A DNA stretch of 64,000 bases from Ruegeria sp. AD91A (GTDB lineage: Bacteria; Pseudomonadota; Alphaproteobacteria; Rhodobacterales; Rhodobacteraceae): the NCBI RefSeq assembly GCF_003443535.1, contig NZ_CP031946.1, positions 1,612,001-1,676,000 on the forward strand. The letters are read 5' to 3'. The stretch's first letter is position 1. Each line of letters starts with the position of its first letter. This document shows, piece by piece, positions 10,725 through 20,917 of the stretch. A program made the position numbers and the translations under genes. A model generated the notes under the pieces. It was not told where the DNA came from. It did not search any database and worked only from the letters and a program-made list of their open reading frames with translations.

Positions 10725-11518
10725 AAAAGCGTTCCCTCATCCCGATCCTGTACATCGCGTTCCTGATGCTGCCGATCTATTGGCTGGTGGCGATGTCCTT
10801 CAAGACCACGAACGAGATTCTGTCGGGCTTTTCCCTGTTCCCCCAGACATTTACGCTGGAAAATTACATCACAATCTTCACTGATCCGACCTGGTACTGG
10901 GGCTACATCAACTCGATCGCTTATGTGACTCTGAACACGGTACTTTCGGTTTGTGTCGCACTGCCTGCTGCCTATGCTTTCTCTCGCTACAGGTTCCTAG
11001 GTGACAAACAGCTGTTTTTCTGGCTGCTGACCAACCGGATGGCTCCGGCTGCGGTATTTGCGCTGCCATTCTTTCAGCTCTACTCTTCCATCGGTCTGTT
11101 CGACACGTATCTGGCCGTGGCTCTGGCACACACGCTGTTCAATGTGCCGCTGGCGGTTTGGATTTTGGAAGGCTTTATGCGCGGCATTCCAAAGGAACTG
11201 GACGAAACAGCCTATGTCGACGGCTATTCCTTCCCGCGCTTCTTCGTGACGATCTTCCTGCCGAATATCAAAGCTGGCGTCGGCGTCGCGGCCTTCTTCT
11301 GCTTCATGTTCTCGTGGGTGGAAATGCTGTTGGCCAAGACCTTGACGGCGGTCGAGGCCAAGCCCATCGCCGCCGTGATGACCCGCACCGCATCCAGCGC
11401 GGGGTACGAATTGGGCCTGCTTGCCGCCGCCGGCACCCTGACCATCATCCCCGGCGCCATCGTCATCTGGTTTGTCCGCAACTACATCGCGCGTGGTTTC
11501 GCGATGGGACGTGTGTGA
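10721..11518 (+). CDS. glpQ: Glycerol ABC transporter permease GlpQ
   Basis: A 265-residue MalG-type permease. Hydrophobic helices begin at IPILYIAFLMLPIYWLVAMSF, and the EAA-type loop reads IPKELDETAYVDGYSFPRFF. It is the partner of GlpP in the glycerol channel. Its start overlaps the glpP stop by four bases, and glpU follows after eight bases. Confidence 0.88.
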   Translation: MKKRSLIPILYIAFLMLPIYWLVAMSFKTTNEILSGFSLFPQTFTLENYITIFTDPTWYWGYINSIAYVTLNTVLSVCVALPAAYAFSRYRFLGDKQLFFWLLTNRMAPAAVFALPFFQLYSSIGLFDTYLAVALAHTLFNVPLAVWILEGFMRGIPKELDETAYVDGYSFPRFFVTIFLPNIKAGVGVAAFFCFMFSWVEMLLAKTLTAVEAKPIAAVMTRTASSAGYELGLLAAAGTLTIIPGAIVIWFVRNYIARGFAMGRV

Positions 11519-11526
11519 GGTTCGAT

Positions 11527-11928
11527 ATGCGTAAACTTCTTCTCACCCTCTTTTTCCTGCCTTCCACCACTTTTGCCCAGCAGGCCGGATGGAGCAGCGT
11601 CGGCCAGCCAGAGGAAAAAGGCTTTTCCTGGACTGCCCCACTGTGGCCCGATTTCTGGATGGCCTGGACTCCGGCGACACTGGCCGTGTTCGTCGGAATC
11701 TTTTCGGCCATCGCTGTGATTGGCGTTCTTGAGGGCTTCAAGTATCGCGATGGTATAGAACGGCGCGGTGTACTGGGGCTGACGACCACATTGGGCGACC
11801 GGCTGTTCATCACCCTTCTGGGGTCCGCCTATATCTTCCTCGCCTGGCTGGGTCTTGTCGGACAGCCGGTCTGGATACCTCTTTTCCTGTCTATCGGTTG
11901 GGGCATTTTTGTGTTCTGGAAAGTTTAG
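11527..11928 (+). CDS. glpU: Small membrane protein GlpU (DUF2160)
   Basis: A 133-residue protein from the ATG at 11527. It has a cleavable signal-like N-terminus (LLLTLFFLPSTTFAQQ) and about three further hydrophobic segments ending in a WGIFVFWKV tail. This is the DUF2160 protein that accompanies glycerol ABC transporters in rhizobia (GlpU). Its function is unknown to me. Its constant presence in the operon suggests an accessory role in assembly or gating. It is the last gene of the operon, and 47 bases separate it from the blaI-like gene. Confidence 0.82.
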   Translation: MRKLLLTLFFLPSTTFAQQAGWSSVGQPEEKGFSWTAPLWPDFWMAWTPATLAVFVGIFSAIAVIGVLEGFKYRDGIERRGVLGLTTTLGDRLFITLLGSAYIFLAWLGLVGQPVWIPLFLSIGWGIFVFWKV

Positions 11929-11975
11929 ACTTTGAGAAATCGCGAAAGGATGCTTGTCTGTCAGGCATACTAAAC

Positions 11976-12389
11976 ATGACTACACCGAGATCGATGCGAA
12001 AGAAAAAGACAACAAATCTGCTGACCGAGGTTGAACTGGAGTTCATGAACGAACTCTGGGCCCTCGGGCAAGGCTCGGTGCGAGATGTCCTGGACCGCCT
12101 GCCTTTGGAACGCAATCTAGCCTACACATCCGGGGCCACGATCCTTCGTATTCTGGACGAAAAGGGTTTTGTGGAAAGCCACAAGACAGGAAAGACCCTG
12201 ATCTATACGCCGCTTCTGGAAAAGGACAGATATCAGGCCCGTTCGCTGCAAAACCTGTCCCGTACACTGTTCGACGACACCCCCGCCACATTGGTGGCAC
12301 GGCTTGTCGATGATGCGGGGCTGAGCGAAGCCGATCTTGAGGAAATTCGAGCGCTGGTAGAGAGGAGACTGCAAAATGACAGCGGTTAG
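11976..12389 (+). CDS. BlaI/MecI/CopY-family repressor
   Basis: A 137-residue winged-helix repressor. The helix-turn-helix lies at about residues 15-80 (TEVELEFMNELWALGQGSVRDVLDRL, then YTSGATILRILDEKGFV), followed by a short dimerisation tail. BlaI-type repressors are inactivated by a partner BlaR1/M56 membrane protease, and exactly such a gene follows with a 14-base overlap. No beta-lactamase gene is in the window, and the control target is unknown. MRKKK, six codons downstream, is an alternative start. Confidence 0.85.
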   Translation: MTTPRSMRKKKTTNLLTEVELEFMNELWALGQGSVRDVLDRLPLERNLAYTSGATILRILDEKGFVESHKTGKTLIYTPLLEKDRYQARSLQNLSRTLFDDTPATLVARLVDDAGLSEADLEEIRALVERRLQNDSG

Positions 12390-13473
12390 ACCGGTTCTCG
12401 ACGCATTCATTGAACTCAACATCGTGCTGGCCTTGTCGGCCGTCATCTGGCTGGTGGCACGCGCAACCCTGAACCGAACAGCCCTGCGCCATAGCTTTGT
12501 CGCGCAATTGCGTGCACTCAAGGCGCTGTGCGTTTGCGTACTTATCAGCCCCTTTCTTGCGATCGGTGTTTCATCATTCGCCTCTTATGCATGGCCGGGC
12601 AGCGCCATGGCGCTCGGCGACATCGCCGTTGCCGCCTATCTGCGCGGCGACATCGCCATGCCTGCCACCCAGTTCGAGGCCCTGCTGAACACCCGTGAAA
12701 GGTGGGTGGATCTTGCGTTGTCAGGGCAGCAGCCGATTATCACCGCATTCGCGACACTGCTCGTTTTGGTCGCCGCCGTGTTTGCGGCTCGCGCCCTGCG
12801 GGACGCGATGATGATCCGTCAGACAGTCAAATCCAGCTTTCTTTGGCGGCAGTCAGACAAGGTTGATATCCATCTCTCGGATCGCATCACCGTACCTTTC
12901 GCAGTGCGCGGATTGCGCCGTCGCCATGTCGTTCTGCCAAGCCACCTGCTGGATAACCCGCACGAGCTGCGTTTTGCGTTGGCACACGAACTTCAGCATG
13001 TTCGGGCGGGCGATGTCGAATGGGAACTGGGCTTTGAAATGCTGCGCCCGCTGTTGTTCTGGAACCCTGCCTATCTGATGCTCAAGTATCAGTTCGGCCG
13101 TTTACGTGAACTGGCATGCGACCAGTCAGTGGTGGCCCGCAAACGGATCGATGCGCGCGAGTATACCGCGTGCCTGCTGGATTATTGCGCACGTACGATC
13201 TCGGTTAACAATCCACGCGTTTTGAACGTTGCCTTTGTGACTGGCGGCAAGGCCAAGCGTGTGCTGCGACAGCGTGTGCTTGCGCTGACTGATGCGCAAC
13301 CGACGGTGCCCACCCTCCCCGCTCTGTTCCTGGGGATGGCATTGACCTTCGCCACCCTTCTTGCACTGGGGTCTGCGTCGCTACAGCAAACACAGGATTG
13401 GAGCCATGATCGCCTGATGCTGTCGACCGTGGTCAATCTGGAACGGCTGGAAGCGCGCAATCAGGGGAACTGA
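12376..13473 (+). CDS. BlaR1/MecR1-type M56 membrane metalloprotease
   Basis: A 365-residue membrane protein. Hydrophobic helices lie near residues 10-30, 45-70 and 115-140. The cytoplasmic zinc protease has the HExxH motif in ALAHELQHVRAGD, with a candidate third ligand in RELACDQ, and another hydrophobic segment follows near residue 315. It ends soon after that last helix, so the C-terminal penicillin-binding sensor domain of classical BlaR1 is missing. The signal sensed is therefore probably not a beta-lactam through a PBP-like domain. It would cleave the overlapping BlaI-like repressor. Confidence 0.84.
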   Translation: MTAVRPVLDAFIELNIVLALSAVIWLVARATLNRTALRHSFVAQLRALKALCVCVLISPFLAIGVSSFASYAWPGSAMALGDIAVAAYLRGDIAMPATQFEALLNTRERWVDLALSGQQPIITAFATLLVLVAAVFAARALRDAMMIRQTVKSSFLWRQSDKVDIHLSDRITVPFAVRGLRRRHVVLPSHLLDNPHELRFALAHELQHVRAGDVEWELGFEMLRPLLFWNPAYLMLKYQFGRLRELACDQSVVARKRIDAREYTACLLDYCARTISVNNPRVLNVAFVTGGKAKRVLRQRVLALTDAQPTVPTLPALFLGMALTFATLLALGSASLQQTQDWSHDRLMLSTVVNLERLEARNQGN

Positions 13474-13483
13474 TCCGACCTGA

Positions 13484-14887
13484 TCACCATCCGCGACGCC
13501 CGAACAGTGAATGGAGTCGACCTTGATCGGAAAAAGGCTCCAGCGCTTGTGAGCGCTCCAACCGTGCCACAACCCGCGCGACCAGAACCCATCCAATACC
13601 TGCAAAGATGACGCCTCCGAAGGCCTGACCCAGCAGAACGCCGGAAGCTCCGGCGATCTGTGAACCAATCGTTGCGAAAACCCATGTTCCAATTGTGTGG
13701 CGACCCCAGTTTATCCATGTGGAATACACCGGGTGCCCCAAGTTGTTGAAGCTGGCATTTGTCACGAAGATCACGCCATTGAAGAACGATGCCAATGCCA
13801 GCGGGCCACAGAACAGATAAATCAGACTTCGGGTTTCGCCTTCGGCTGCGAACAGATCCGCAATCGGTGCGCGCAGCAAAAACAAGATTGCCGACATGCA
13901 AAGTACATAAACGGCCGTAAACTTGATCCCAGCCAAAAAGGCAGCGCGCACACGATCGAACTTTTCGGCCCCGAAATTCTGCCCGATGATCGGCCCTATC
14001 GCGCCAGACAGCGCGAAGATGACCGAAAACGCCACTGGCAACAGACGTCCAATCACGGCCATGCCTGCAACCGCATCCGTGCCATATTGCGCGATCTCCC
14101 GCACCACGATGGCATTCCCGATCGGCGTGGCGACATTCGTCAGAACAGCGGGAATTGCAATTGCCCGCACGGGGCGCAAATTCTGTGTTACCTGCTTCAG
14201 TGAAGGACGCGCAAATCCCCGATGCACCCGGAGCGCGGGCCACAACGCCGCTCCCAACATGCACAGCCGCGCCAGGACCGAGGCAATCGCGGCCCCGTCC
14301 AGCCCCAACCCGACAGCAAAGATCAAAATCGGATCCAGAACAGCATTCACCACACCGCCATAAATCGTTGCCATCATCGACCGTCGCGCATCGCCGTGGG
14401 CGCGTAGCACCGCCATTGCCGCCATCGCAATCGACATCACGCACATGGTGGGAAGGATGATCGACACATACCGCGTCGCCAGCCTCAGAATCTCACCTTC
14501 TGCGCCGAGCAACGACAGCAGGTAACTGAGATTCAACAATACCAGTACCGATGTCATCAGCCCGGCAATTAGTCCGATAACAGCCACACTGGACGCGTAA
14601 TGCCTTGCCTGTTCAGCCCGCCCGGCCCCAAGTTCGCGAGCGACCAGCGCCCCGGCCGAAATCGACAATCCGATATTGATCGCGTTGGTGAAAAACAGCA
14701 GCGTACCGGCATAGCCCACCGCCGCCGCAAGGGCGTCTTTGCCCAACATCGAGATGAAGATCATATCGACAAAGTCGACGGCAAAAATGGCCATCAGGCC
14801 AATGCTGGTGGTCAGCGACATGCGGGTCACGTGCAGCATGAGGCTGCCGCTCAGAAACACCGCTTTGCCTGCCGATCGATCCGCCAA
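13484..14887 (-). CDS. MATE-family multidrug/toxin efflux transporter
   Basis: A 467-residue protein with about twelve hydrophobic helices in two similar halves of six, as in MATE exporters (NorM/DinF type). It exchanges Na+ or H+ for organic cations or other metabolites. The family look is clear in IFAVDFVDMIFISMLG and ALVARELGAGRAEQARHY. It lies convergent to the blaR1-like gene with only 10 bases between the stops, so the two are unlikely to be co-regulated. The substrate cannot be read from sequence. Confidence 0.86.
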   Translation of the reverse strand: MADRSAGKAVFLSGSLMLHVTRMSLTTSIGLMAIFAVDFVDMIFISMLGKDALAAAVGYAGTLLFFTNAINIGLSISAGALVARELGAGRAEQARHYASSVAVIGLIAGLMTSVLVLLNLSYLLSLLGAEGEILRLATRYVSIILPTMCVMSIAMAAMAVLRAHGDARRSMMATIYGGVVNAVLDPILIFAVGLGLDGAAIASVLARLCMLGAALWPALRVHRGFARPSLKQVTQNLRPVRAIAIPAVLTNVATPIGNAIVVREIAQYGTDAVAGMAVIGRLLPVAFSVIFALSGAIGPIIGQNFGAEKFDRVRAAFLAGIKFTAVYVLCMSAILFLLRAPIADLFAAEGETRSLIYLFCGPLALASFFNGVIFVTNASFNNLGHPVYSTWINWGRHTIGTWVFATIGSQIAGASGVLLGQAFGGVIFAGIGWVLVARVVARLERSQALEPFSDQGRLHSLFGRRGW

Positions 14888-15037
14888 AACTCTGTCCGCC
14901 CCACCTGTTCGACCCGGACGGGCCTCTGATGCCTTTGCGTTCGGCCAGGGAAAACCCCGGCCAACGCTGAAGAAAACTCACGCGTTTCCGGGGTATTGTA
15001 CACAGGTTATTTTACGGATCGGCTGAACCCACAGGGA

Positions 15038-16345
15038 TCAGACAAAACGGTTCACGTAGTTCTCGAGGATTTCCTGACGTCCCGAACGCGGACTTGGATT
15101 GAGATCCTCGGCCAACACCCGCGCTGCAATCTCGTCAAGCCCGGAGGACAGCATTGCCTGCGCCTCAGGCGTATTCCAGCCCGCGTACCGATCAACCAGC
15201 GCCTGTTCCAATCCCCCATCTTCGATCATCGCTGCTGCAGCTTTCAGACCCCGGGCACAGATATCCATCCCGCCCACATGCGCGGCGATCAGATCTTCGG
15301 CATCGATCGACTGCCGGCGCAGCTTGGCATCGAAATTGGTGCCGCCGGTTGTGAACCCGCCCGCTTTCAGGATGTGGTAGTACGCCACCGCGACTTCGGG
15401 GGTGTTGTTGGGGAACTGATCCGTATCCCATCCTGACTGATAGTCGTTCCGGTTCATGTCGATGGATCCCAGCATCCCCTCAGCCGCAGCCACCGCAATT
15501 TCGTGTTCGAAGCTGTGACCTGCCAGGATCGCGTGCCCCTGTTCAAGGTTCAGCTTGACCTCATCCTCAAGCCCATATTTGCGCAGGAAACCGATGCAGG
15601 TGGCGGCGTCGAAATCATACTGATGCTTCGATGGCTCCTGCGGCTTTGGTTCGACAAGAATAGCACCCTTGAATCCGATCTTGTGCTTGTACTCGACCAC
15701 CATGTTCAGGAATCGGCCCATGTGATCCAGTTCGGTTTTCATATCGGTGTTGAGCAGCGTCTCGTACCCTTCACGCCCGCCCCAAAGCACATAATTTTCG
15801 CCCCCCAACTTGTGAGTGGCATCCATGCATGACTTCACCGTGGCGGCAGCGAAAGCAAAGACCTCGGGGTCAGGGTTCGTGCTGGCCCCTCCCATCCAGC
15901 GACGATGGCTGAACATATTGGCCGTGCCCCATAGCAACTTGGTACCGGATGCCTGCATCTTTTCACCGATATAGTCTGCGATCTCGTTCAGAGTGCGCAG
16001 GTTGTCGGCAAAGTTCCCCTGCTCAGGGCGGATATCAGCATCATGCCAGCAGAAATAGGGCTGCCCGAGGATCTGGAACATCTCAAAGGCGACATCAGCC
16101 TTCATCTTGGCCCGGCCCATATCATCTTGCGGATGCCAGGGACGTTCGAAGGTGGGCCCACCAAACGGATCACTACCCTCCCAGGCGAATGAATGCCACC
16201 ACGCCACGGCAAACCGCAAGTGGTCGTCCATGCGCTTGCCCATAACGATCTCATCCGGATTGTAGTAACGGAATGCGAGCGGGTTCTTACTGTCCTCGCC
16301 TTCGAATTGCACCTGTTCAATTCCCTGAAAAAAACCGCTCGTCAT
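15038..16345 (-). CDS. xylA: Xylose isomerase
   Basis: A 435-residue class II xylose isomerase that converts D-xylose to D-xylulose. Visible are the active-site region [11 protein letters not shown] and the metal-binding segments [16 protein letters not shown] and [18 protein letters not shown], with [19 protein letters not shown] near the end. It is the last gene of the minus-strand operon xylF-xylH-xylG-xylA, 10 bases after xylG. The length is typical. About 150 bases to the MATE start follow and hold a weak GC inverted repeat near 14943-14962. Confidence 0.96.
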   Translation of the reverse strand: MTSGFFQGIEQVQFEGEDSKNPLAFRYYNPDEIVMGKRMDDHLRFAVAWWHSFAWEGSDPFGGPTFERPWHPQDDMGRAKMKADVAFEMFQILGQPYFCWHDADIRPEQGNFADNLRTLNEIADYIGEKMQASGTKLLWGTANMFSHRRWMGGASTNPDPEVFAFAAATVKSCMDATHKLGGENYVLWGGREGYETLLNTDMKTELDHMGRFLNMVVEYKHKIGFKGAILVEPKPQEPSKHQYDFDAATCIGFLRKYGLEDEVKLNLEQGHAILAGHSFEHEIAVAAAEGMLGSIDMNRNDYQSGWDTDQFPNNTPEVAVAYYHILKAGGFTTGGTNFDAKLRRQSIDAEDLIAAHVGGMDICARGLKAAAAMIEDGGLEQALVDRYAGWNTPEAQAMLSSGLDEIAARVLAEDLNPSPRSGRQEILENYVNRFV

Positions 16346-16355
16346 CTCGTTTACC

Positions 16356-17156
16356 TCAATCCGTTTTTTCGCCGGGCTTTTTGCCCAGAATGATCATCGA
16401 CAACAGATCGTCATCGGTGACATCGGCGATATCAACCGTTCCAACCAACATTCCGTTCTTCATGACCGAAGCCCGGTCACATAATTCCATCACCGCGTGC
16501 ACATCGTGGTCGATCAGGAAAATCCCGATTCCCTGCGCCTTGAGCTGTTGGATCAGGTCCGCCACCATCTGTGTTTCGTGCGGGCCAAGCGCAGCCGTGG
16601 GCTCGTCCATGATCAGGATACGGGCGTTGAAGTACACCGCACGCGCGATGGCCACCGATTGACGCTGCCCCCCTGACAGGGCCGAGACCGGATCGTTGAA
16701 CTTCTGAAAGTTCGGGTTCAGCTGTGCCATGATCTTGCGGCATTCCGCCTCCATCGCGGCGTCGTTGACCAGGCCAAAGGGCGTAACCATTTCGCGGCCT
16801 AGAAATAGGTTCGAACTTGCATCCAGGTTATCCGCCAGCGCCAGCGTCTGATAGATCGTCTCGATATTGTTGGCGCGTGCGTCGCGGGGATTGTTGATCT
16901 CAACCTTGTTACCGTCGATCAGGATTTCGCCGTGGTCCATCTGATAGGCACCCGAAAGCACCTTGATCAGGGTGGATTTGCCGGCCCCATTGTGCCCCAG
17001 AAGGCCCACGACCTCGCCCGGGTAGAGATCAACCGACACATGATCTACCGCCTTGATGCCCCCGAAGGAAATCGAGATATCACGCATTTCCACCAAGGGA
17101 GGCTGACCCGATCCGCGGCCCGAAGCCTGGCTTTGTGTTTCTTGTGCTTGCATCAT
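16356..17156 (-). CDS. xylG: Xylose-type sugar ABC transporter ATPase (single domain)
   Basis: A 266-residue ABC ATPase with Walker [10 protein letters not shown], signature [10 protein letters not shown] and Walker [13 protein letters not shown]. Enterobacterial XylG has two fused ATPase domains (~510 residues). This protein has one, like the fructose FrcA type, and presumably works as a homodimer. It overlaps xylH by four bases. Context (xylF, xylH, xylA) points to xylose, although FrcA-like proteins also carry other monosaccharides. Confidence 0.9.
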   Translation of the reverse strand: MMQAQETQSQASGRGSGQPPLVEMRDISISFGGIKAVDHVSVDLYPGEVVGLLGHNGAGKSTLIKVLSGAYQMDHGEILIDGNKVEINNPRDARANNIETIYQTLALADNLDASSNLFLGREMVTPFGLVNDAAMEAECRKIMAQLNPNFQKFNDPVSALSGGQRQSVAIARAVYFNARILIMDEPTAALGPHETQMVADLIQQLKAQGIGIFLIDHDVHAVMELCDRASVMKNGMLVGTVDIADVTDDDLLSMIILGKKPGEKTD

Positions 17157-18451
17157 TTCGCCCCCAGACGTTTGCGATAGACGATGTCGATATAGACGGC
17201 CAGAACCAGCACGCTGCCGACGACGATATTCTGAAACGGCGCATCCACGCCGACCATGGCCATGCCGGATTGCAGTGCCTGCATGATCAGCGCGCCGAGG
17301 ATTGCACCATAGATCGTACCGATACCGCCGGACAGCGCCGTTCCACCGATCACGGCAGCGGCAATCACGCGTAGCTCATCCAGCGTACCGATATCGTTTG
17401 AGTGATTGGCCAGACGGGCCGAGGCCACGACCGCCGACAGTGCACAGAGAAACCCCATCAGAGCGAAGATCTTGACGGTCATCATGCGGGTGTTGATGCC
17501 TGACAATTCGGCCGCATCCGGGTTGCCGCCTGTTGCAAAGATATAGCGTCCAAAGCGGGTTTTGCGGGCCACAACGGTCAGCGTCACCGCCACAAGGATC
17601 AGGATGAGCACCGAAATCGGGATGCCGTAACCAACAACCAGTCCTTCAGGCATGGTCTCGCCGCGCGCTTCAAACATGCGTTCAAGCCGACGTGTCGGGA
17701 TGGCATAGCTGTTGACGATAAAGACATAGCCCATGATGGCAATGCCAACGATTCCGGCCAGTGTCGCTTCGGCCCATACCGGTTTGACAGGGAACCCGTG
17801 AGCGGCTTTGGACCGGCGACCGCTCCACAACGCCCAGATTGCAATAGCCGTGGCCGCGAAGCCGATCAGCAAACTGACCGTTGTGCCCAAGGTCCCATTG
17901 GTGCCGCCAAACATCAGGAAAGTGCTGTCCAGCGGGCCGATTGTCTGGCCGTCAGTCATGTACCAGGCAACGTTGCGCCAGACCAGAAACCCTCCAAGCG
18001 TCACGATGAAAGCCGGAATGGTCAGATACCCCACCATCCAACCGTGGAACGCACCGATCATTGTCCCGACCGCAAGGCCCACCACCAACGTGATCGCCCA
18101 CGTCGCGGGGTGGTTCAATCCCATCCCCAACACATTCGGCAACAGCTCGGTCTGGGTCATCGCCATGACGGCGGATGTTGTCGCCAGAAGCGCGCCGACC
18201 GAGAGATCGATGTGGCGCATGACGATGATGAACACCATGCCACAGGCCATGATGGCGACCGAGACGGTTTGGATCGACAGATTGAACAGGTTTCTGGGCG
18301 TCAGAAAACGGCCGTCCGTAAAGATGTTGAAGCCGATGCACAGGATGATGAAGGCGCCGATCATGCCCAATAGCCGCATATCCAGTTCCAGTTGCTGAAA
18401 CAGGTTGGCCTTTGCTTTTTGGGGTACCGGCTGAGACGAAGTTTCGGTCAT
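17153..18451 (-). CDS. xylH: Xylose-type sugar ABC transporter permease
   Basis: A permease of the BPD_transp_2 (XylH/RbsC) family, about 432 residues and ten or more hydrophobic helices. The start is set at the ATG at 18451 ([12 protein letters not shown]), which has AAGATCGGAT upstream. The ORF extends 14 codons further but would run into the hairpin behind xylF. A conserved loop, [18 protein letters not shown], is the ATPase-contact region of this family. It forms the membrane channel for XylF-bound sugar. Confidence 0.9.
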   Translation of the reverse strand: MTETSSQPVPQKAKANLFQQLELDMRLLGMIGAFIILCIGFNIFTDGRFLTPRNLFNLSIQTVSVAIMACGMVFIIVMRHIDLSVGALLATTSAVMAMTQTELLPNVLGMGLNHPATWAITLVVGLAVGTMIGAFHGWMVGYLTIPAFIVTLGGFLVWRNVAWYMTDGQTIGPLDSTFLMFGGTNGTLGTTVSLLIGFAATAIAIWALWSGRRSKAAHGFPVKPVWAEATLAGIVGIAIMGYVFIVNSYAIPTRRLERMFEARGETMPEGLVVGYGIPISVLILILVAVTLTVVARKTRFGRYIFATGGNPDAAELSGINTRMMTVKIFALMGFLCALSAVVASARLANHSNDIGTLDELRVIAAAVIGGTALSGGIGTIYGAILGALIMQALQSGMAMVGVDAPFQNIVVGSVLVLAVYIDIVYRKRLGAK

Positions 18452-18477
18452 ATCCGATCTTTCATGTTCAGCTATGA

Positions 18478-18505
18478 TCTCTGGCCCGGCCATGCGGGCC
18501 AGAGA
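18478..18505 (-). terminator. Hairpin between xylF and xylH
   Basis: A perfect 11-bp stem (TCTCTGGCCCG / CGGGCCAGAGA) with a 6-base loop, 22 bases after the xylF stop and 27 bases before the xylH start. No U-run follows on the minus strand. It most likely stabilises the xylF transcript end or attenuates read-through, giving an excess of binding protein over permease. Confidence 0.68.
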
Positions 18506-18526
18506 TGTGACAGTTTGGAACTAGGT

Positions 18527-19546
18527 TTAGTTACAGGGTGCGGGGCCGTTTTCGACGCCCTGGCACAGGTCTTCCAGCGGAATCCAACCAGCATCGACCA
18601 CGACAGACAGGTTGTCTTTGGTGATCGGTACAGGCGCAAGGAAGACCGAGTTCATCTCGGTTCCGCCCGGCGAGGTCCAGCTGATGGCGCCTTCAATATC
18701 CTCAGGGCTGGTTCCGCTGCTCAACGCAACTGCTATTTCACCGGCAGCCTTGCCCAGCTCACGCGCATCTTTCCATACAGAAACGGTTTGCGTGCCCTTG
18801 GCGACCCGGTTCAGCGCCGCATGATCACCATCTTGACCCGAGACAGGAATGCCTTCCATACCCTGCGCGGTCAGCGCGGCGACAACGCCGCCAGCAGTAC
18901 CGTCATTCGAGGCCACTACGGCATCAACGTTGTTTTCGTTCGCAGTCAGGATCTGTTCCATGTTGCGCTGCGCGTTCGCAGGCAGCCAACCGTCGGTATA
19001 AGCTTCACCCACGATGACGATATCACCGCTGTCAACGGCGGCCTGGATGATCTCTTGTTGACCACCGCGCAGGAAATCCGCGTTCGGATCCGTGGGCGAG
19101 CCCTTGATCATCACATAGTTGCCTTTGGGCATCGCTTCGAACACTGCGCGCGCCTGCATCCGGCCAACTTCAACGTTATCGAATGTCAGATAGAACGCAC
19201 GGTCATCTTCGATCAGACGGTCATACGCAATGACCGGAATGCCTTCGTCTGCCGCTGCCTGCACTGCCGGGCCGATGGCCTGAGAATCCTGCGCCAGAAT
19301 GATCAGCGCATCAACGCCCTGCGCGATCAGACTTTCAATATCCGATAATTGCTTGGCGGAAGAAGATTGCGCATCAGACGAGATGTATTCGGCACCGCCC
19401 GCTTCCAGTGCAGCCTTGATCGCCGCTTCGTCGGTTTTCCAACGCTCTTCCTGGAAATTCGACCAGCTTACACCGACCGTGGGCTCTGCAAATGCAACTG
19501 TCCCCATCAGGACTGCCACAGCAGAGGCGCTGAGTATTCGTTTCAT
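18527..19546 (-). CDS. xylF: D-xylose-binding periplasmic protein
   Basis: A 339-residue periplasmic binding protein of the type I sugar-binding (Peripla_BP_4) family. The signal peptide is [20 protein letters not shown]. The XylF-type segments [30 protein letters not shown] and [13 protein letters not shown] are present. It delivers xylose to XylH/XylG. It is the first gene of the operon, divergent from the ROK regulator across 153 bases that hold an inverted repeat. Confidence 0.93.
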   Translation of the reverse strand: MKRILSASAVAVLMGTVAFAEPTVGVSWSNFQEERWKTDEAAIKAALEAGGAEYISSDAQSSSAKQLSDIESLIAQGVDALIILAQDSQAIGPAVQAAADEGIPVIAYDRLIEDDRAFYLTFDNVEVGRMQARAVFEAMPKGNYVMIKGSPTDPNADFLRGGQQEIIQAAVDSGDIVIVGEAYTDGWLPANAQRNMEQILTANENNVDAVVASNDGTAGGVVAALTAQGMEGIPVSGQDGDHAALNRVAKGTQTVSVWKDARELGKAAGEIAVALSSGTSPEDIEGAISWTSPGGTEMNSVFLAPVPITKDNLSVVVDAGWIPLEDLCQGVENGPAPCN

Positions 19547-19606
19547 GATTTCCTCCCGGTTTCAATGAGCCATCGTTTCATGATTCGTGGCCCCGATAAT
19601 TCTGAG

Positions 19607-19643
19607 TAGCATATTTATTTCAGTCGGTAAAATATTTATGCTA
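19607..19643. promoter_or_regulatory. Candidate XylR (ROK) operator
   Basis: Inverted repeat with perfect arms TAGCATA (19607-19613) and TATGCTA (19637-19643), with further partial symmetry inward (ATTTATTT / AAATATTT). It sits in the xylF-xylR divergent promoter, 60 bases from xylF and 56 from xylR. Such long AT-rich palindromes are typical operators for ROK-family XylR repressors. The binding protein is inferred. Confidence 0.5.
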
Positions 19644-19699
19644 TCGGTAACAGAAAAAACCACCTAGGTTGAAACAGGGATCAGATTCGCGAGGGCAAG

Positions 19700-20917
19700 A
19701 TGCTGAAAAGCAAAGCTTCTTCAAATGCCACGGACCAAAGGAACATCACTCGCCTGCGCGTATTGGAAAAAATCCGGGCCAAGGGGACCATTTCACGAAT
19801 CGACATCGCCAGCGCGTTGGAAACCAGCCCCGCGACCATCACAACCGCCACTGCCGATCTTCTGTCTGCTGGTCTGATTCAGGAAATAGAAGGCGAAACA
19901 CCTTCCAAGTCGGCGCGCCGCGGCAGACCGCGCGTACAGCTGAAGCTCCATGGCGCGTCGCATCTGATTGCGGGCGTGAAAGTCGCCCGCCAGCAGGTTT
20001 CAGTCATTCTCGTGGATTTCGAAGGAACCGAAATCACTTCGTACACACATCCGCTGGACGAAGCCCGCATGGCCCCGGATGCGTTTGCCAAGAAGATTCG
20101 CGCCGTGCTTGATCAGGCCTGCGCCTCAGCAAACCGATCCCTTGCAGATTTGTCCGGTGTCTGCATCGGCATCGCCGGCCTTATTGATGCAAAGCAGAAC
20201 TTTGTGCATTGGTCATCTTCCCTAACGGAACGAAATGTGGATCTGAGTTCTCTTTTGTCCGAGGTGCTGCCCTGCCCTGCCTTCATCGAAAACGACGCCA
20301 ATCTGGTCGCAAAGGCGGAACAGCTTTTCGGATTGGGAAAGGGGCTGAAGAACTTTTTGGTTGTTACGATCGAGCACGGCATCGGCCTGGGTATTGTTCT
20401 TGACGGCAAGCTTTATCGCGGTGAACGCGGATGCGGAGCAGAATTCGGGCACCTCAAAGTTCAGTTGGACGGTGCGTTGTGCCAGTGCGGGCAGCGCGGA
20501 TGCCTGGAAGCCTATGTGGGCGAATACGCCCTGATCCGCGAAGCAACGATCGCCAGTGAAGCGACAGATCCCCGCACTCTTGTTGATATACTCGCAGCAG
20601 CAAAAGCCGGCGACGCCCGATCCATTTCCGTTCTGGCCCGCGCGGGCCAAATGTTCGGCATGGGAGTTTCGAACCTGATCAATCTGTTCGACCCCGAGTG
20701 CATTATCCTGTCCGGTGCCAGAGGCAGCTTTGACTACCTGCACTCGGAAGAGGTGATGACCCGTGTCCAAAACGGTGTTGTCAGCGTTGACGCGCCGTTG
20801 CCCGAAATCAAGGTAAACCACTGGGGTGATTCAATGTGGGCGAAAGGGGCAGCGGCGTATGGAATTGAACAAGTCTCTATCCTGAAGGTCAGGGAACTGG
20901 CGGCTCATGCGAACTAA
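19700..20917 (+). CDS. xylR: ROK-family transcriptional regulator of xylose genes
   Basis: A 405-residue protein. It has an N-terminal winged helix-turn-helix (about residues 15-75: ISRIDIASALETSPATITTATADLL) and a C-terminal ROK sugar-kinase-like domain with GVCIGIAGLID, ENDANLVA and the zinc motif region CQCGQRGCLEAYV. ROK repressors of this type release DNA on binding xylose. It lies between and divergent from xylFHGA and faces xylB-galM. The next gene overlaps it by 11 bases, so the FG-GAP/UnbV protein is co-expressed with the regulator. Confidence 0.9.
   Translation: MLKSKASSNATDQRNITRLRVLEKIRAKGTISRIDIASALETSPATITTATADLLSAGLIQEIEGETPSKSARRGRPRVQLKLHGASHLIAGVKVARQQVSVILVDFEGTEITSYTHPLDEARMAPDAFAKKIRAVLDQACASANRSLADLSGVCIGIAGLIDAKQNFVHWSSSLTERNVDLSSLLSEVLPCPAFIENDANLVAKAEQLFGLGKGLKNFLVVTIEHGIGLGIVLDGKLYRGERGCGAEFGHLKVQLDGALCQCGQRGCLEAYVGEYALIREATIASEATDPRTLVDILAAAKAGDARSISVLARAGQMFGMGVSNLINLFDPECIILSGARGSFDYLHSEEVMTRVQNGVVSVDAPLPEIKVNHWGDSMWAKGAAAYGIEQVSILKVRELAAHAN

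Noticed and set aside
15000..15037. Possible terminator behind xylA
   Set aside because: Only weak GC symmetry (14943-14962) with an A-C mismatch and no T-run on the minus strand; not convincing enough to annotate.
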